The notes: generated from the letters alone by a model not told the origin. Shown: positions 1 to 9,310, numbered from the stretch's first letter. The stretch: 64,000 nt of DNA from Kribbella antiqua (GCF_004345665.1 NZ_SLWR01000016.1:116739-180738); one strand, 5' to 3'. Program-made: numbers and translations.

Positions 1-1
1 T

Positions 2-541
2 ACGGCGATCACGCGCCAACAGGCGCAGGTGGTCAGGCGGCACGCAACGACCGACGCGGTCATCGTCGCGCTCGACGGTGACTTCGCTGGCAAGACGGGT
101 GCTGTCCGGAGTCTCGACGCCTTGTCCGCGGTGTTCGACCAGGTGCTCGTCGCGGACCTGCCGGCCACACTGGATCCGGCATCCGTCTTCGAGAAAGATC
201 CGGACCGTCTGCTAGCTGCCTTGAGTGCGCCGCGTCCGCTGGTCGACCTGGCGATCGAGATGGAGCTGGCGCGCTGGGATCGCGTCCGCGATCACATCAG
301 TGGGCAGGTGAACGCCGTACGAGCCGTGGCGCCACTCGTCTCACGACTTCCAGCCAACCGTGTCGCCAGCGAGATCGCCAGATTGTCGAGGGCGCTGCGA
401 CTGGACTCGGACATCGTGTCGCGCGAGGTACTCGCGGCTGTCGGCCTGCGGACCGAGCAACGGCAAGTTCGGCGTCGGGCCAGCCGGAGCGCTGATGCCG
501 CGGATGCAGCAGCCGATCCGGACTGTTCCTGGAGTCCTTGA
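2..541 (+). CDS. Toprim/primase-like protein, C-terminal part (5' end outside window)
   Basis: The frame is open from base 2, so the gene begins upstream of the window; the GTG at 29 is probably internal. The visible part starts with a Toprim-like strand (VIVALDGDFAG), with the two acidic residues expected for the metal site of DnaG-type primases. It is followed by a DnaG-like segment (DPASVFEKDPDRL) and a helical C-terminal region ending in an Ala/Asp-rich tail. This is the pattern of replication primases carried on plasmids and integrative elements. It lies upstream of a same-strand conjugation operon, so a role in element replication or strand priming is inferred. A helicase-primase or other Toprim protein is possible, because the N-terminus is not visible. 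Confidence 0.6.
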   Translation, partial: TAITRQQAQVVRRHATTDAVIVALDGDFAGKTGAVRSLDALSAVFDQVLVADLPATLDPASVFEKDPDRLLAALSAPRPLVDLAIEMELARWDRVRDHISGQVNAVRAVAPLVSRLPANRVASEIARLSRALRLDSDIVSREVLAAVGLRTEQRQVRRRASRSADAADAAADPDCSWSP

Positions 542-648
542 TTTCGGAATCCAGGTTCTTGCCCGTGGCAATGGCCAGCAGATTTGTGTCACCGCAGTAC
601 GACGAGGGGCACCTGGCAGCTCCTCCTTCCCCGAGACGGAGTCAATCG

Positions 649-1374
649 ATGGACGTTGAGCTGGAGGAACTCATCGCCGAGGCGGACAATTCGAACTGGG
701 CCGGTGAGCCGTCGCGGCGACTCGCCGACGGGATCGAGGCGCAGATCGTCGCCCCGTTGTCGAGCCGCCTGACGGTCGCGCTCGGGCGTGACGAGGCGGC
801 GCAGCTGGCCAGGACGATCGCGTGGGAACGCTGTCGTGAGCTTGCCGTCCGCCGCCCGGAGGCAGGGGTGTCCTGGGGCTATCTGGCGAATCTGGTCCGC
901 TGGCGGCTGATCGACGTGCTGCGGGCTGAGGTCACGCGGCGGCAGCGTCACCCGCTGACCGACCGACTCCCAGAGCGTGAGGCTCCGCAGGTCCTGCCGC
1001 TCGGGCCGTGCTTGGAGCGGATCGCGCTCGAGCTGGATCGCGTCGGTCTGCCGGCGTCGGCGGCGCGACGGTTCATCCGAGTAGCGGCGGATGGTCCGCC
1101 GTTCTACCGCTCGGCGATCGTCAACCGGCTCCGGCTGGCCGGCGCACTGCGCTCCCAGGCCGAGGGCTTCGTGTGGTTGGTGCGGGGCGGTGCCGCCAAC
1201 CGCTCCGCGCTGGCCCGGTTGGCCACCGGGGAAAGTCCGACAGAGGTCTTCAAGGATCCCGTCGTACGACGCTGGGTCCTAGCGGCCGCAGGGCTTGACC
1301 TCAGCTTTTCGGGCGGAGACACCGGCCTGTTACGGCGGCGGGCAGCGCGATGGGAGCTGGCCCGAACCGCCTGA
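649..1374 (+). CDS. Sigma-factor-like DNA-binding protein
   Basis: The product is about 241 aa if it starts at ATG 649, which has a purine-rich stretch (acggag) just upstream; the frame is open back to 538. Residues about 40-100 contain a helical segment ending in WGYLANLVRWRLIDVLR, which resembles sigma-70 region 2. The C-terminal half is helical and basic and could hold a second DNA-binding region, though no clean region 4 is recognisable. It sits between the primase-like gene and the conjugation genes on the same strand. A regulator of the element is therefore likely but unproven. Confidence 0.45.
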   Translation: MDVELEELIAEADNSNWAGEPSRRLADGIEAQIVAPLSSRLTVALGRDEAAQLARTIAWERCRELAVRRPEAGVSWGYLANLVRWRLIDVLRAEVTRRQRHPLTDRLPEREAPQVLPLGPCLERIALELDRVGLPASAARRFIRVAADGPPFYRSAIVNRLRLAGALRSQAEGFVWLVRGGAANRSALARLATGESPTEVFKDPVVRRWVLAAAGLDLSFSGGDTGLLRRRAARWELARTA

Positions 1375-1409
1375 CGAAAAGTCCCCCGACGTCATCCGTT
1401 GAGCGCGGC

Positions 1410-1571
1410 ATGACTGAACGACAGCGACACAACTGGCTGGTCCGCTACTACCGCGCCCAGCTCAGGTTCAACCTGCATGTCCTCACGGCGCTGCGGATTC
1501 TGCCGCCGCCGATCGCGGCCTGGCTGTTCGCCTGGCTGCGCCGTACCGAGACACCGAGAAGAGGAAACTGA
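1410..1571 (+). CDS. Small single-span membrane protein
   Basis: This 53-aa product has a basic N-terminus (RQRHNWLVRYYR), one hydrophobic segment (ALRILPPPIAAWLFAWL) and a short basic tail. The frame is open back to 1350, but ATG 1410 is the first start clear of the preceding gene. The stop falls two bases before the next start, so it is probably part of the conjugation operon. The product is not recognised; small membrane proteins of this kind are common at the front of such operons. Confidence 0.4.
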   Translation: MTERQRHNWLVRYYRAQLRFNLHVLTALRILPPPIAAWLFAWLRRTETPRRGN

Positions 1572-1573
1572 AC

Positions 1574-2167
1574 GTGAAGCAGCTTCTGCGATCGCACGTG
1601 ATGATCCCGATCGTCATCCTGCTCGGGATCATTGCCTTGATCCTGGGGTTGATCGCCCGCTGGCATGACTCACCCGAACAGGCCACGCCCACCGACGGGC
1701 AGAGCGCGTCGACCGAGGAGCCGGCACGGCTGGATGCCTGGGCGCGGCCCACGACGACAGATCCGAGGGAGATGGCGATCGCCTATGCCCGGGCGATCTG
1801 GACCTACGACACGTCGGTCCACAGCTACTTCGAGTGGCAGGACGCGGTCAGCGTCTTCGCTGATCCAACCGGTGACAGTCCCCGCGTCGCCAAGAGCCTG
1901 CTGCCGATGTGGTCGGAGTGGAAACAGCTGGAGCTGCACAAGGCTCGTGCCAGCGTCGAAAGCGTCACCGCCGAGACCACTCCGGAGCTGACAGCCATGC
2001 AACACAACGGGCAGGCGCCGAATGGTTGGACGGGGTACGTCGTACGTGGCAAGCAGACGGCTGTTCTCGACACCGAAACGAAGGTCGTTGACCGGCAGGC
2101 AGCGGTCGGCATCGTGTGCTCCTCGATCTGCAAGTTCTGGTCCGCGACCGCGCAAGTGTCCCCGTGA
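1574..2167 (+). CDS. VirB8/TcpC-like membrane-anchored conjugation protein
   Basis: The product is 197 aa. A basic N-terminus is followed by one strong transmembrane helix (about residues 9-28, PIVILLGIIALILGLIA). A linker rich in polar residues then leads to a roughly 130-aa extracytoplasmic domain. One membrane span plus a compact alpha/beta domain of this size, at this place before the VirB6-like gene, matches VirB8/TcpC-type assembly factors. The fold cannot be confirmed by eye. The stop codon overlaps the GTG start of the next gene (GTGA), which implies translational coupling. A broken homologue sits at the equivalent place in the second module near 62.3-62.5 kb. Confidence 0.5.
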   Translation: MKQLLRSHVMIPIVILLGIIALILGLIARWHDSPEQATPTDGQSASTEEPARLDAWARPTTTDPREMAIAYARAIWTYDTSVHSYFEWQDAVSVFADPTGDSPRVAKSLLPMWSEWKQLELHKARASVESVTAETTPELTAMQHNGQAPNGWTGYVVRGKQTAVLDTETKVVDRQAAVGIVCSSICKFWSATAQVSP

Positions 2168-2688
2168 TCGGCAAGGTGGCCCTCGCCGGCGCGCTCCTGG
2201 CCGGCGGGGTCTGCCTGATCCCGCCGCTCGCCCTAGCCAATGCCGGCGCTGACGCACCCGTGGCTCAGGCTCAGGCGCCGTACGACGACAAGACGCAGCT
2301 GCCTGGTGCGGCAGCAGCGGTGCAGCGGGCGCACGAGCTGGTCGGCAGCTACGGCTACTACCAGCTGTGCGCTCGCCTGGCCGCGAACATCTGGGGCCGC
2401 CCACGCGCCGGCTACTTCTCGGCGGCCGAACAGTGGCGCCAGATGGTTGCCACCGGCAATGCGCACCGCGGCGACCGTCAGCCACCGGTCGGCGCGCTGC
2501 TGTTCTGGGCGACCGGCGGACCGTACGGCCATGTCGCGGTGTACGTCGGCAACGGCCGCATCGTCTCCAACGACATCAACGACGCGGTGCCCGGCGAAGG
2601 CGGCGTCTACCTGGTCGAGATCGGCCTCATCGAATCCAAGTGGAACGCGACCTATCTCGGCTGGGCCCCGCCCATCTACTCAACCTAA
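2164..2688 (+). CDS. Secreted NlpC/P60-like cell-wall hydrolase of the conjugation system
   Basis: I chose GTG 2164 because it overlaps the previous stop and places a signal peptide at the N-terminus (VALAGALLAGGVCLIPPLALA). The mature domain has the order of a papain-like NlpC/P60 or CHAP peptidase. A cysteine lies at about residue 69 (YYQLCARLA), then comes a GALLFW strand, and a histidine at about residue 123 in PYGHVAVYVG is followed by SND. Enzymes of this type loosen peptidoglycan to let the mating channel through. The protein is about 174 aa. The longer frame from 2116 would bury the signal peptide and is disfavoured. The second module has no counterpart of this gene. Confidence 0.7.
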   Translation: MIGKVALAGALLAGGVCLIPPLALANAGADAPVAQAQAPYDDKTQLPGAAAAVQRAHELVGSYGYYQLCARLAANIWGRPRAGYFSAAEQWRQMVATGNAHRGDRQPPVGALLFWATGGPYGHVAVYVGNGRIVSNDINDAVPGEGGVYLVEIGLIESKWNATYLGWAPPIYST

Positions 2689-2699
2689 GGACCCCGCAC

Positions 2700-2993
2700 G
2701 TGCTCCGCTACATGATCATCCTGCAAGACCCAGGCATCACCCCGAACACCAACGGCCTGCCCGGGCTCGGCGCCTTCCGCCAATTGGTCGGCGCGTTGCT
2801 GACGTTCAGCCTCGTCGCCTGCGTGGCCGCGTTCGTCATCTCGGCCGCGGCCTGGGCGATGGGCAGCTTCAACAGCAACGCCCACTTCGCCGGCAAGGGC
2901 AAGACCGGATGCCTGGTCACCGCCGGCGCCGCGATCCTCATCGGCTCCGCCAACGGGCTGATCCGATTCTTCAGCAGCATCGTCCTCAACTGA
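2700..2993 (+). CDS. Small two-span membrane protein, possible VirB2/TrbC-type subunit
   Basis: The product is 97 aa from GTG 2700; ATG 2712 is an alternative start. An AAGG sequence lies about 10 bases upstream of GTG. Two hydrophobic segments are visible, LVGALLTFSLVACVAAFVISAAAWAM and a second around GCLVTAGAAILIGSANGLIRFF, with a short loop between them. Size, topology and position just before the VirB6-like gene fit a pilin-like VirB2/TrbC subunit, but no diagnostic motif is visible. The next gene begins 16 bases downstream. Confidence 0.45.
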   Translation: MLRYMIILQDPGITPNTNGLPGLGAFRQLVGALLTFSLVACVAAFVISAAAWAMGSFNSNAHFAGKGKTGCLVTAGAAILIGSANGLIRFFSSIVLN

Positions 2994-3009
2994 CCCAGGA
3001 GAACAACCA

Positions 3010-4206
3010 GTGGATTGGCCCGCCTGTCTCCTCAACCCAACCAGCTGCGCGGTGTCGTTCGGCACGGACTTCGCGACGGACTCGGCCTGGAACTCGTTCC
3101 TGCGCTGGATGGCCAGCGGCCTGACCGACGTCACGTCGTACGTCTTCCAGGCCTTCAGCCTCAGTACGGCGCCCCGCTTCGACCAGCAGTGGTGGACCGA
3201 CAACCTCGCCTTAATGACCGCCGTGTCGCTGCCGCTGCTGGTCGCGGCGTTCGTGCTGCAGTGCATGTCCGCCGTCGTACGACGAGAACCCCGACGGCTC
3301 GGACACGCCCTGCTCGGCGCACTGCTCGGCACAGCCGGCGTGCCGCTCGCGGTCGCCGTGGTGGCGGGGTGCGGTCAGGCGGTCGACGAGATCTCCCTCG
3401 CGATCCTCGGCAACCAGGGAACCTACGACGGGTTGAAGCGGATGGTCGACATCAGCACACTGCTGACCGCCGGCACACTGGGTGGCTTCCTGCTCACTGC
3501 AGTCATCTACGGGCTGATCGCGTCGATCTCGCTGTACTTCGTGATGCTGATCCGCGAGGTGGCGATCGTCGCGTTTGTCGTGTTCGCGCCGATCGCGATG
3601 GCGAGCTGGACCTGGTCGGCGACCAGGCATTGGCTGCGGCGCTGGGTGGAGGTCGTCGGCGCGCTGCTGTTCTCCAAGATTGCGATGGCTGTCGTGTTCG
3701 CGGTCGGGATCTCGGCGACCGGCAACGCCGGCCGGACCGCCGAGCCATCGATCGGAACGTTCCTGACCGGGATCTTGCTGGTCTCGATGGCGGCGTTCGC
3801 GCCGATCGCAACCTTCTCGTTCCTGCATTGGGCCGGCGACCACGGAGCTACTGCGGCGCACTCGTTGCAGCTGGCGACGGCGGGACCTACCGCCGTGAAG
3901 GAGCGGTTCGATCAGGCTCAGCAGTGGGGTGCTCATCACTTCGGCGGATCCGGTGGCAACGATCCCGATCCGGTCGTCGGCTCAAGGGACAGCGATGGCG
4001 ATGAGAATGTCGTCGACTCGGTCAGCAACGGCTTCTCCGGCGGCGGTCCGTCGGACTCGACCAGCGGCGCAGCGGATTCCTCGGTGGCTGGAGGCGCGGG
4101 ATCGACGGCGATCGCGGTGGCGACGAGTCAGGTCTCTGGTGACGGGTCGGGCGGTCCACGATCGGACAACTCGGGGAACAGGGACTCGCGCGGGGGAGAT
4201 GACTGA
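3010..4206 (+). CDS. VirB6/TrbL-like polytopic conjugation protein
   Basis: The product is 398 aa from GTG 3010, with GGAG at an appropriate distance upstream. The first 275 residues hold six or more hydrophobic segments, including LPLLVAAFVLQCM, a long block around LYFVMLIREVAIVAFVVF and FLTGILLVSMAAFAPIA. After about residue 300 the chain is hydrophilic and rich in Gly, Ser and Asp. This is the usual VirB6/TrbL layout in actinobacterial integrative elements: a membrane channel with a low-complexity cytoplasmic tail. The stop overlaps the ATG of the SCO6880-family gene. A homologue of similar layout lies at 60.8-62.3 kb. Confidence 0.7.
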   Translation: MDWPACLLNPTSCAVSFGTDFATDSAWNSFLRWMASGLTDVTSYVFQAFSLSTAPRFDQQWWTDNLALMTAVSLPLLVAAFVLQCMSAVVRREPRRLGHALLGALLGTAGVPLAVAVVAGCGQAVDEISLAILGNQGTYDGLKRMVDISTLLTAGTLGGFLLTAVIYGLIASISLYFVMLIREVAIVAFVVFAPIAMASWTWSATRHWLRRWVEVVGALLFSKIAMAVVFAVGISATGNAGRTAEPSIGTFLTGILLVSMAAFAPIATFSFLHWAGDHGATAAHSLQLATAGPTAVKERFDQAQQWGAHHFGGSGGNDPDPVVGSRDSDGDENVVDSVSNGFSGGGPSDSTSGAADSSVAGGAGSTAIAVATSQVSGDGSGGPRSDNSGNRDSRGGDD

Positions 4207-5645
4207 TGACGACCTCGGAATCGATCTCGACCAGGTTCCCGCGGCCGCAGCGGAACGCCGTACTGCTCGGCCTGCGACCGATTCAGATCGCGCTAGTGTG
4301 TACGGCGGTTCTGGCGTCGGCTCTGTCGATCTTCAGCCGCTGGACGCTGCCGGTGAAGTTCTCCGGCCTGCTCCTCGCGTTCCTGTGCGCAGCTGTCGCG
4401 TTTGGGCGAGCAGAGGGCCTGCCGGTGTGTCGGTGGCTGCTGCTACGTGGCGCGCACGTATTGCGATCGCTTCGCAAGCAGCAGTCGTTCCGGGCTCGGG
4501 TAGCGGAGCCGAAGCGTCATGGGTTGTTGCAGCTGCCGGGTGAGGGCGGTGCGTTGCGGATCCTGGAGACCGTGTCGTCGGTGGGCGTCGTCCACGATCC
4601 GGTGCGTCGGCGGTTGATCGCCGTAGCGAAGATCGAGGGCCCGGCGCATCTGCTGCAGAACACCGATGAACAGGATCGGCGGGTGGCGGCGTACGGGCGT
4701 CTGATCGCTGGACTCTGCCACAGCAACCGGATCGCCCGGGCCCAGATCCTCGAGCGCACGCTGCCTGATCCCGGTGACGAGCTGGGGGAGTGGGCACGTA
4801 GGCGCAACGTCGACCCGACAACGCCAGCCGGAGCGATCTACTCCGATCTGCTCGAACGAGCGGCGCCTGCTGCCGCGCGGCACGAGACGCTGTTCAGCAT
4901 CGCGGTGAACCTCGACGCCGTGTCGCGCGAGGTGCGCAAGCACGGCGGCGGGATCCTAGGCGCGACCGCGGTGCTGGAGTCCGAGGCACGCGCGTTCCAG
5001 ACGTCTCTGGCCGCTGCCGGAGTGATGGGGCGCTGGCTCGGTGTCGGTGAACTCGCGATGAGCCTCCGCGTGGCCTTCGACCCTGCAGCGACTCGCACTG
5101 TCGCCAACCCGGATGAGCTCGACGCTGCCGATGCCGGTCCGCTGGCCGTGGATGCTGCCTGGGATCAGCTGCGGACCGACTCGTCGTTCCACCGGGTGTA
5201 TGTGATCTCTGAATGGCCGCGGGTGCTCACGACGCCCTCGTTTCTCAGTCCATTGCTGCTGAAGCCGGGAATCCGCCGTACGTTCTCGCTAGTGCTGCAG
5301 CCGATCCCGATCGCCAAAGCGCTCCGCGACGCGCGCCGGCACCAGGTCGAACGGGTCACCGATCGAGCCACCCGAGCCAAGATCGGGCAGCTCGAGACCG
5401 AAGAAGACCGCCAACTCGACGCGGACGTCGCCGCCCGCGAACGCGACCTCGCTGCAGGCCACGGCGACGTCCGCTGGCTTGGCCTGGTCGTGGTCACGGC
5501 CGACACCGAGGAAGCCCTCGACGACGCCTGTACTGAAATCGAGATCGCCGCATCCCAAGCCCTGCTGGACATGCGGCGCCTCGTCGGCCAGCAGGTCGAG
5601 GGCTTCATGGCCGCGGCTCTCCCGTTCGGGGTCGGGCTCGGATGA
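4206..5645 (+). CDS. SCO6880-family conjugation protein
   Basis: The product is 479 aa. Near the N-terminus are two adjacent membrane spans (about residues 23-65), followed by a long soluble region. The segment RHGLLQLPGEGGALRILE and the later arrangement match the SCO6880 family, which is found next to VirB4 and VirB6 genes in actinobacterial integrative elements. The molecular role of the family is unclear; a scaffold or VirB3/VirB4-like part is usual speculation. The ends overlap both neighbours by a few bases (TGATG and ATGA). The gene appears intact, unlike its counterpart at 59.4-60.9 kb. Confidence 0.7.
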   Translation: MTTSESISTRFPRPQRNAVLLGLRPIQIALVCTAVLASALSIFSRWTLPVKFSGLLLAFLCAAVAFGRAEGLPVCRWLLLRGAHVLRSLRKQQSFRARVAEPKRHGLLQLPGEGGALRILETVSSVGVVHDPVRRRLIAVAKIEGPAHLLQNTDEQDRRVAAYGRLIAGLCHSNRIARAQILERTLPDPGDELGEWARRRNVDPTTPAGAIYSDLLERAAPAAARHETLFSIAVNLDAVSREVRKHGGGILGATAVLESEARAFQTSLAAAGVMGRWLGVGELAMSLRVAFDPAATRTVANPDELDAADAGPLAVDAAWDQLRTDSSFHRVYVISEWPRVLTTPSFLSPLLLKPGIRRTFSLVLQPIPIAKALRDARRHQVERVTDRATRAKIGQLETEEDRQLDADVAARERDLAAGHGDVRWLGLVVVTADTEEALDDACTEIEIAASQALLDMRRLVGQQVEGFMAAALPFGVGLG

Positions 5646-7075
5646 GGCAATCAGCCGCGTACTACGAACTCGCCGAAACCGACCGCAAGACCCGCAAGGC
5701 GAACCGGAAAGCGGCGTACGGCGGCCGACCGCCAACGCCGGCCAAGACGGGCACCGAGCTTTCGGAAGCCGAGCCGGTCAAGAGCCGCCCGTACGACGCA
5801 CGCCGCCGGCTGCCGCTGCTGGTCGATACCCACCGCGCGACCACGAAGATCCTCCGAGTCGCGTACCCGTTTCTCGCCGAGGGCGGACTTGGTGCTGACG
5901 GCACCTATATCGGAGCGGACGTCTTCAGCGGCGGATCGTTCGTCTACGACCCCTGGGTCCTCTACCAGGCCCGAGTCCTCACCAACCCGAACGTGCTCCT
6001 GGCCGGCGTCATCGGCAGCGGCAAGTCATCCACCGCGAAGGCCCTCATCACCCGATCCATTGCCCTCGGCCACAAGGCCTACGTCCCCTGCGATCCTAAG
6101 GGGGAGTGGACATCGGTCGCCGAGGCGATGGGTGGCGCGGCGATCAAGATCGGGCCCGGCCTGCCCACCAGGCTCAACCCACTCGACGCCGGTCGCCGCC
6201 CAAGCACTATCGGCCTGGACGAGTGGGACCGCATCGTCTGGTCACGCCGCCGCGCCCTGCTGGGAACACTGGCTGAGTCGACCCTCGGGCGGCCACTCGC
6301 CGCCGTCGAACACACCGTGCTCGACCTCGCGCTGCAGGCCGTCTCCAGCGTCGCGGAGTCGCCGACGATCCCCGACGTCGTCGTCGCCCTCTTCACGCCC
6401 GACTCGGCCTGGGCCGAACGAGCAGGGCTGAAGACGAGCAGCCTCACAACGGACGGCCGGGAGGTTGCGCACGCGATCAGACGGCTGGTACACGGTGACC
6501 TGTCCGGCATGTTCGACGGCCCATCGACCACAACCTTCGACCCCGCGCTGCCGATGGTCACACTGGACTCGTCCTGGCTCGGCAGCGGCGGCAACGACGA
6601 CGCACTCCGCCTCACCCTGGCCTGCGCATCCTCATGGATGGAAGCAGCAGTCGCCGACCCCGCCGGCGGCAACCGCTACATCGTCTACGACGAAGGCTGG
6701 CGCGTCATGCGCGACCCAGCACTGCTCCGTCGCATGCAGGAGCAATGGAAACTGTCACGCGCCTGGGGCGTCGCCAACGTCCTCATCGTCCACCGCCTAT
6801 CCGACCTCGCCGCCGTCGGCGACCTCGGATCCGAAGCCCGCGCCCTGGCCGAAGGCCTCCTGGCTGACTGCTCAACCCGGATCATGCTGCGCCAAGAACC
6901 CGACCAGCTCGCCCGGACCGCCACGCTGCTCGGACTGACCGATGTCGAGATCGCGACCATCGCCAAACTCCCAAAGGGCCGGGCGCTATGGCGGCTGCCG
7001 AACCGATCCTTCGTCGTACAACTCGTCCGGCACGCCCGCGAGGTCCAACTGTTCGACACCGACGCGCGGATGTGA
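5642..7075 (+). CDS. VirB4-like conjugation ATPase
   Basis: The product is 477 aa. Walker A (GVIGSGKSS) lies at about residues 121-129 and a Walker B-like strand (YIVYDEGW) at about 345-351. A helical insert lies between them, as in VirB4/TraC ATPases that power type IV secretion. The text after Walker B (MQEQWKLSRAWGVANVLIVHRLSDL) resembles the sensor region of the family. The gene overlaps the SCO6880-family gene by four bases, and only a few bases separate it from the VirD4 gene, so the three are probably co-translated. The protein is expected at the cytoplasmic face of the channel. Confidence 0.8.
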   Translation: MRQSAAYYELAETDRKTRKANRKAAYGGRPPTPAKTGTELSEAEPVKSRPYDARRRLPLLVDTHRATTKILRVAYPFLAEGGLGADGTYIGADVFSGGSFVYDPWVLYQARVLTNPNVLLAGVIGSGKSSTAKALITRSIALGHKAYVPCDPKGEWTSVAEAMGGAAIKIGPGLPTRLNPLDAGRRPSTIGLDEWDRIVWSRRRALLGTLAESTLGRPLAAVEHTVLDLALQAVSSVAESPTIPDVVVALFTPDSAWAERAGLKTSSLTTDGREVAHAIRRLVHGDLSGMFDGPSTTTFDPALPMVTLDSSWLGSGGNDDALRLTLACASSWMEAAVADPAGGNRYIVYDEGWRVMRDPALLRRMQEQWKLSRAWGVANVLIVHRLSDLAAVGDLGSEARALAEGLLADCSTRIMLRQEPDQLARTATLLGLTDVEIATIAKLPKGRALWRLPNRSFVVQLVRHAREVQLFDTDARM

Positions 7076-7079
7076 CCCG

Positions 7080-8837
7080 ATGAACCAACCGAAGAATGCT
7101 CCGCCCCGCGATCTCACCGACATGATCTTCATCGGCGGGGGAGTGATCCTCGCCTGCGCTGGAGTCCTGTACCTGGCCGGCGGCCTCAGCAGCCTCCTGC
7201 TCACCGGGAAGTGGATCCGGTCGTCATGGGTCAACGCGCTCAAGGTCACGTTCGACCCACGCGATCCGGCGTCAGTCTTCGGCGTCGCTAGCCTCAATCC
7301 GCTGTTCTACTGGCTGGTGCTTCTCGCCCTGCTCGCGTTGCCTCTGCTCTGTCTGGTCATCGCAAGCCGACTCCGGCAGGGCAGGGCAGCGGGCATGACC
7401 AGCCGGATGAAGGCGGTCGCAGCGCGGCCCGGCCTGGCGACGCGTGCCGACGTCGAAGCGGCGGTCGGACGTCATCAGGTCGTACGCCGAGGCCGTTCAG
7501 CTCGGCCCCTTGCACCGGCACGCTCACCCGAGGCAGTCGGCACGCTGCTCGGTCGTTCCCGCGGGCGCGGGTGCTGGGCATCCGTCGAGGACTCCGTGAT
7601 CGTGGTCGGCCCACCACGATCAGGCAAAGGCCTGCACCAGATCATCGGCGCCATCATCGACGCACCCGGCGCCGTCGTCACCACCTCAACCCGGCCGGAC
7701 AACCTCGCCGCCACCCTCGAACTCCGCCGGGCCATCGGTCCAGTCGCTGTCTTCGATCCCCAAGGGCTCGGCAAAGCCGAGGGCATCCGCTGGTCCCCGG
7801 TGCGTGGCTGCGAGAATCCCACCACGGCCATGGTTCGCGCCAGTGGCCTCGCCGCCGGCGCCGGCTTCGCCAAGGGCAACGTGACCGATGGTGCCTTCTG
7901 GCACGGTCAAACCGAAATGGCGCTGCGCGGTCTGCTGCACGCCGCGGCCCTCGACGACACCGGCATCGCCCAGCTCTACCGCTGGGGCCTCGAACCAGCC
8001 TCCGCCATCGAGGCCGTTACCATTCTCAACCGCTCCATCGATGCCGCTGAAGGCTGGGGCGACACCCTCGACGGCATCGTCCGCATGGACGGCCGAACCC
8101 GCGACGCCATCTGGGCCGGCGTCCGCTCCGCCCTGTCCGCGCTCGCGGATCCCGCCGTACGCAAGGCCTTCGATCCACCACCCGGTGAAGGCCTCGACCC
8201 CGCCACGTTCATCCGCGAACGCGGCACCATCTACCTACTCGGCACCGGCGCCGGAGCCAGCGCCACCTCAGCCTTCATCGCGGCCCTGCTCGAAGACATC
8301 ACCGAGTCAGCCCGCCAACTCGCCGCCCACAACCCCGGCGGTCGCCTCGAACCACCACTCGCGCTAGTGCTCGACGAGATCGCCAACCTCTGCGCCGTAC
8401 CATCCCTGCCCTCCCTCATGGCCGACGGCGGCGGCACCGGCATCACAACCCTCGTCGTCATCCAATCGCTTGCCCAAGCCCGAGAACGCTGGGGCGAACA
8501 AGCCGCCGCAGCCATGTGGGACGCCGCCACCCTCCGCCTCATCCTCGGCGGATCCGCCCAACACCGCGACCTTCAAGACCTCGCAGCCGTCTGCGGCGAA
8601 CGAGACGAAGAAATCCGCAACTGGAGCCGCGGCGCCGACGGTGGCCGCGCCATCTCCACCAGCACCCGTCGCATCCCGATCCTCCCGCCGGATGTCATCC
8701 GCACCCTCCCCTTCGGCGCCGGCGTCCTCCTCGCCCGCACCGCCCCACCCATCCTCCTCAACATGACCCCCTGGACGGCCCGCCCCGACGCCGACCAAAT
8801 CCGCCACAGCATCGAGCTCACCAGCAAATCCCAATGA
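7080..8837 (+). CDS. VirD4/TraG-like coupling protein
   Basis: The product is 585 aa from ATG 7080; the frame extends upstream through the previous gene, but that part is spurious. Two N-terminal membrane spans (about residues 17-45 and 78-98) are followed by Walker A GPPRSGKG at about 177-184 and Walker B LVLDEIANL at about 429-437. The segment TTLVVIQSLAQARERWG is typical of TraG/VirD4 proteins, which deliver the relaxosome DNA to the channel. The gene is intact and overlaps the next start. Its homologue in the second module is frameshifted. Confidence 0.82.
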   Translation: MNQPKNAPPRDLTDMIFIGGGVILACAGVLYLAGGLSSLLLTGKWIRSSWVNALKVTFDPRDPASVFGVASLNPLFYWLVLLALLALPLLCLVIASRLRQGRAAGMTSRMKAVAARPGLATRADVEAAVGRHQVVRRGRSARPLAPARSPEAVGTLLGRSRGRGCWASVEDSVIVVGPPRSGKGLHQIIGAIIDAPGAVVTTSTRPDNLAATLELRRAIGPVAVFDPQGLGKAEGIRWSPVRGCENPTTAMVRASGLAAGAGFAKGNVTDGAFWHGQTEMALRGLLHAAALDDTGIAQLYRWGLEPASAIEAVTILNRSIDAAEGWGDTLDGIVRMDGRTRDAIWAGVRSALSALADPAVRKAFDPPPGEGLDPATFIRERGTIYLLGTGAGASATSAFIAALLEDITESARQLAAHNPGGRLEPPLALVLDEIANLCAVPSLPSLMADGGGTGITTLVVIQSLAQARERWGEQAAAAMWDAATLRLILGGSAQHRDLQDLAAVCGERDEEIRNWSRGADGGRAISTSTRRIPILPPDVIRTLPFGAGVLLARTAPPILLNMTPWTARPDADQIRHSIELTSKSQ

Positions 8838-9208
8838 ATGAAGACGACCTAGCCAAAGCTCTCGCCCTAGCCGGCGCGAGCGATCCCTACATCGTGTGCT
8901 GGCGCGACCTAGACCCACAGTCCACAACCGAGGAACTAGAACGCCTAGCCGAATGGGTCGCCTGGGTCATCCACCGCTACCGCGTCGACCACAAAACCAT
9001 CCCACCCTGCTGGCCAGAACACGGCGCCCTGGTCGAAGAACTCTCCGCCCTCCGCACCTACTGGGAATCCTGCTACCAAGACGACGCCAACCCCGCCGAC
9101 CCCCTAGCCTTCCACCGCGACCTAACCCTCACCCTCCGCCGCCTCCGAGACTGGTCATCCCTCCTAGGCTGCACCCGAACCACCCACCGTCCCGAACTGG
9201 TCAGCTGA
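8834..9208 (+). CDS. DUF4913-like protein at the end of the conjugation operon
   Basis: The product is 124 aa from ATG 8834, which overlaps the VirD4 stop. The core (LAEWVAWVIHRYR, then PPCWPEHGALVEELSALRTYW) has the spacing of DUF4913-type proteins: a short helix, a Pro/Cys/Trp segment, a His/Glu motif and a second helix with Trp. The gene at 55.52-56.02 kb next to the other VirD4 gene has the same layout and occupies the same place. The function is unknown. The codon use and very high GC match its operon. This is the last gene before attachment-like site A. Confidence 0.5.
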   Translation: MNEDDLAKALALAGASDPYIVCWRDLDPQSTTEELERLAEWVAWVIHRYRVDHKTIPPCWPEHGALVEELSALRTYWESCYQDDANPADPLAFHRDLTLTLRRLRDWSSLLGCTRTTHRPELVS

Positions 9209-9310
9209 CCAGGAGTCTCGCAGTCCGAAGTTGCCTGGAGCCTCCGGCAAGGTGCCGCCAGGCGAACGGCCGCGCGCGATTTGATGACGAGGCATCGAGG
9301 CCCCTAGCCA

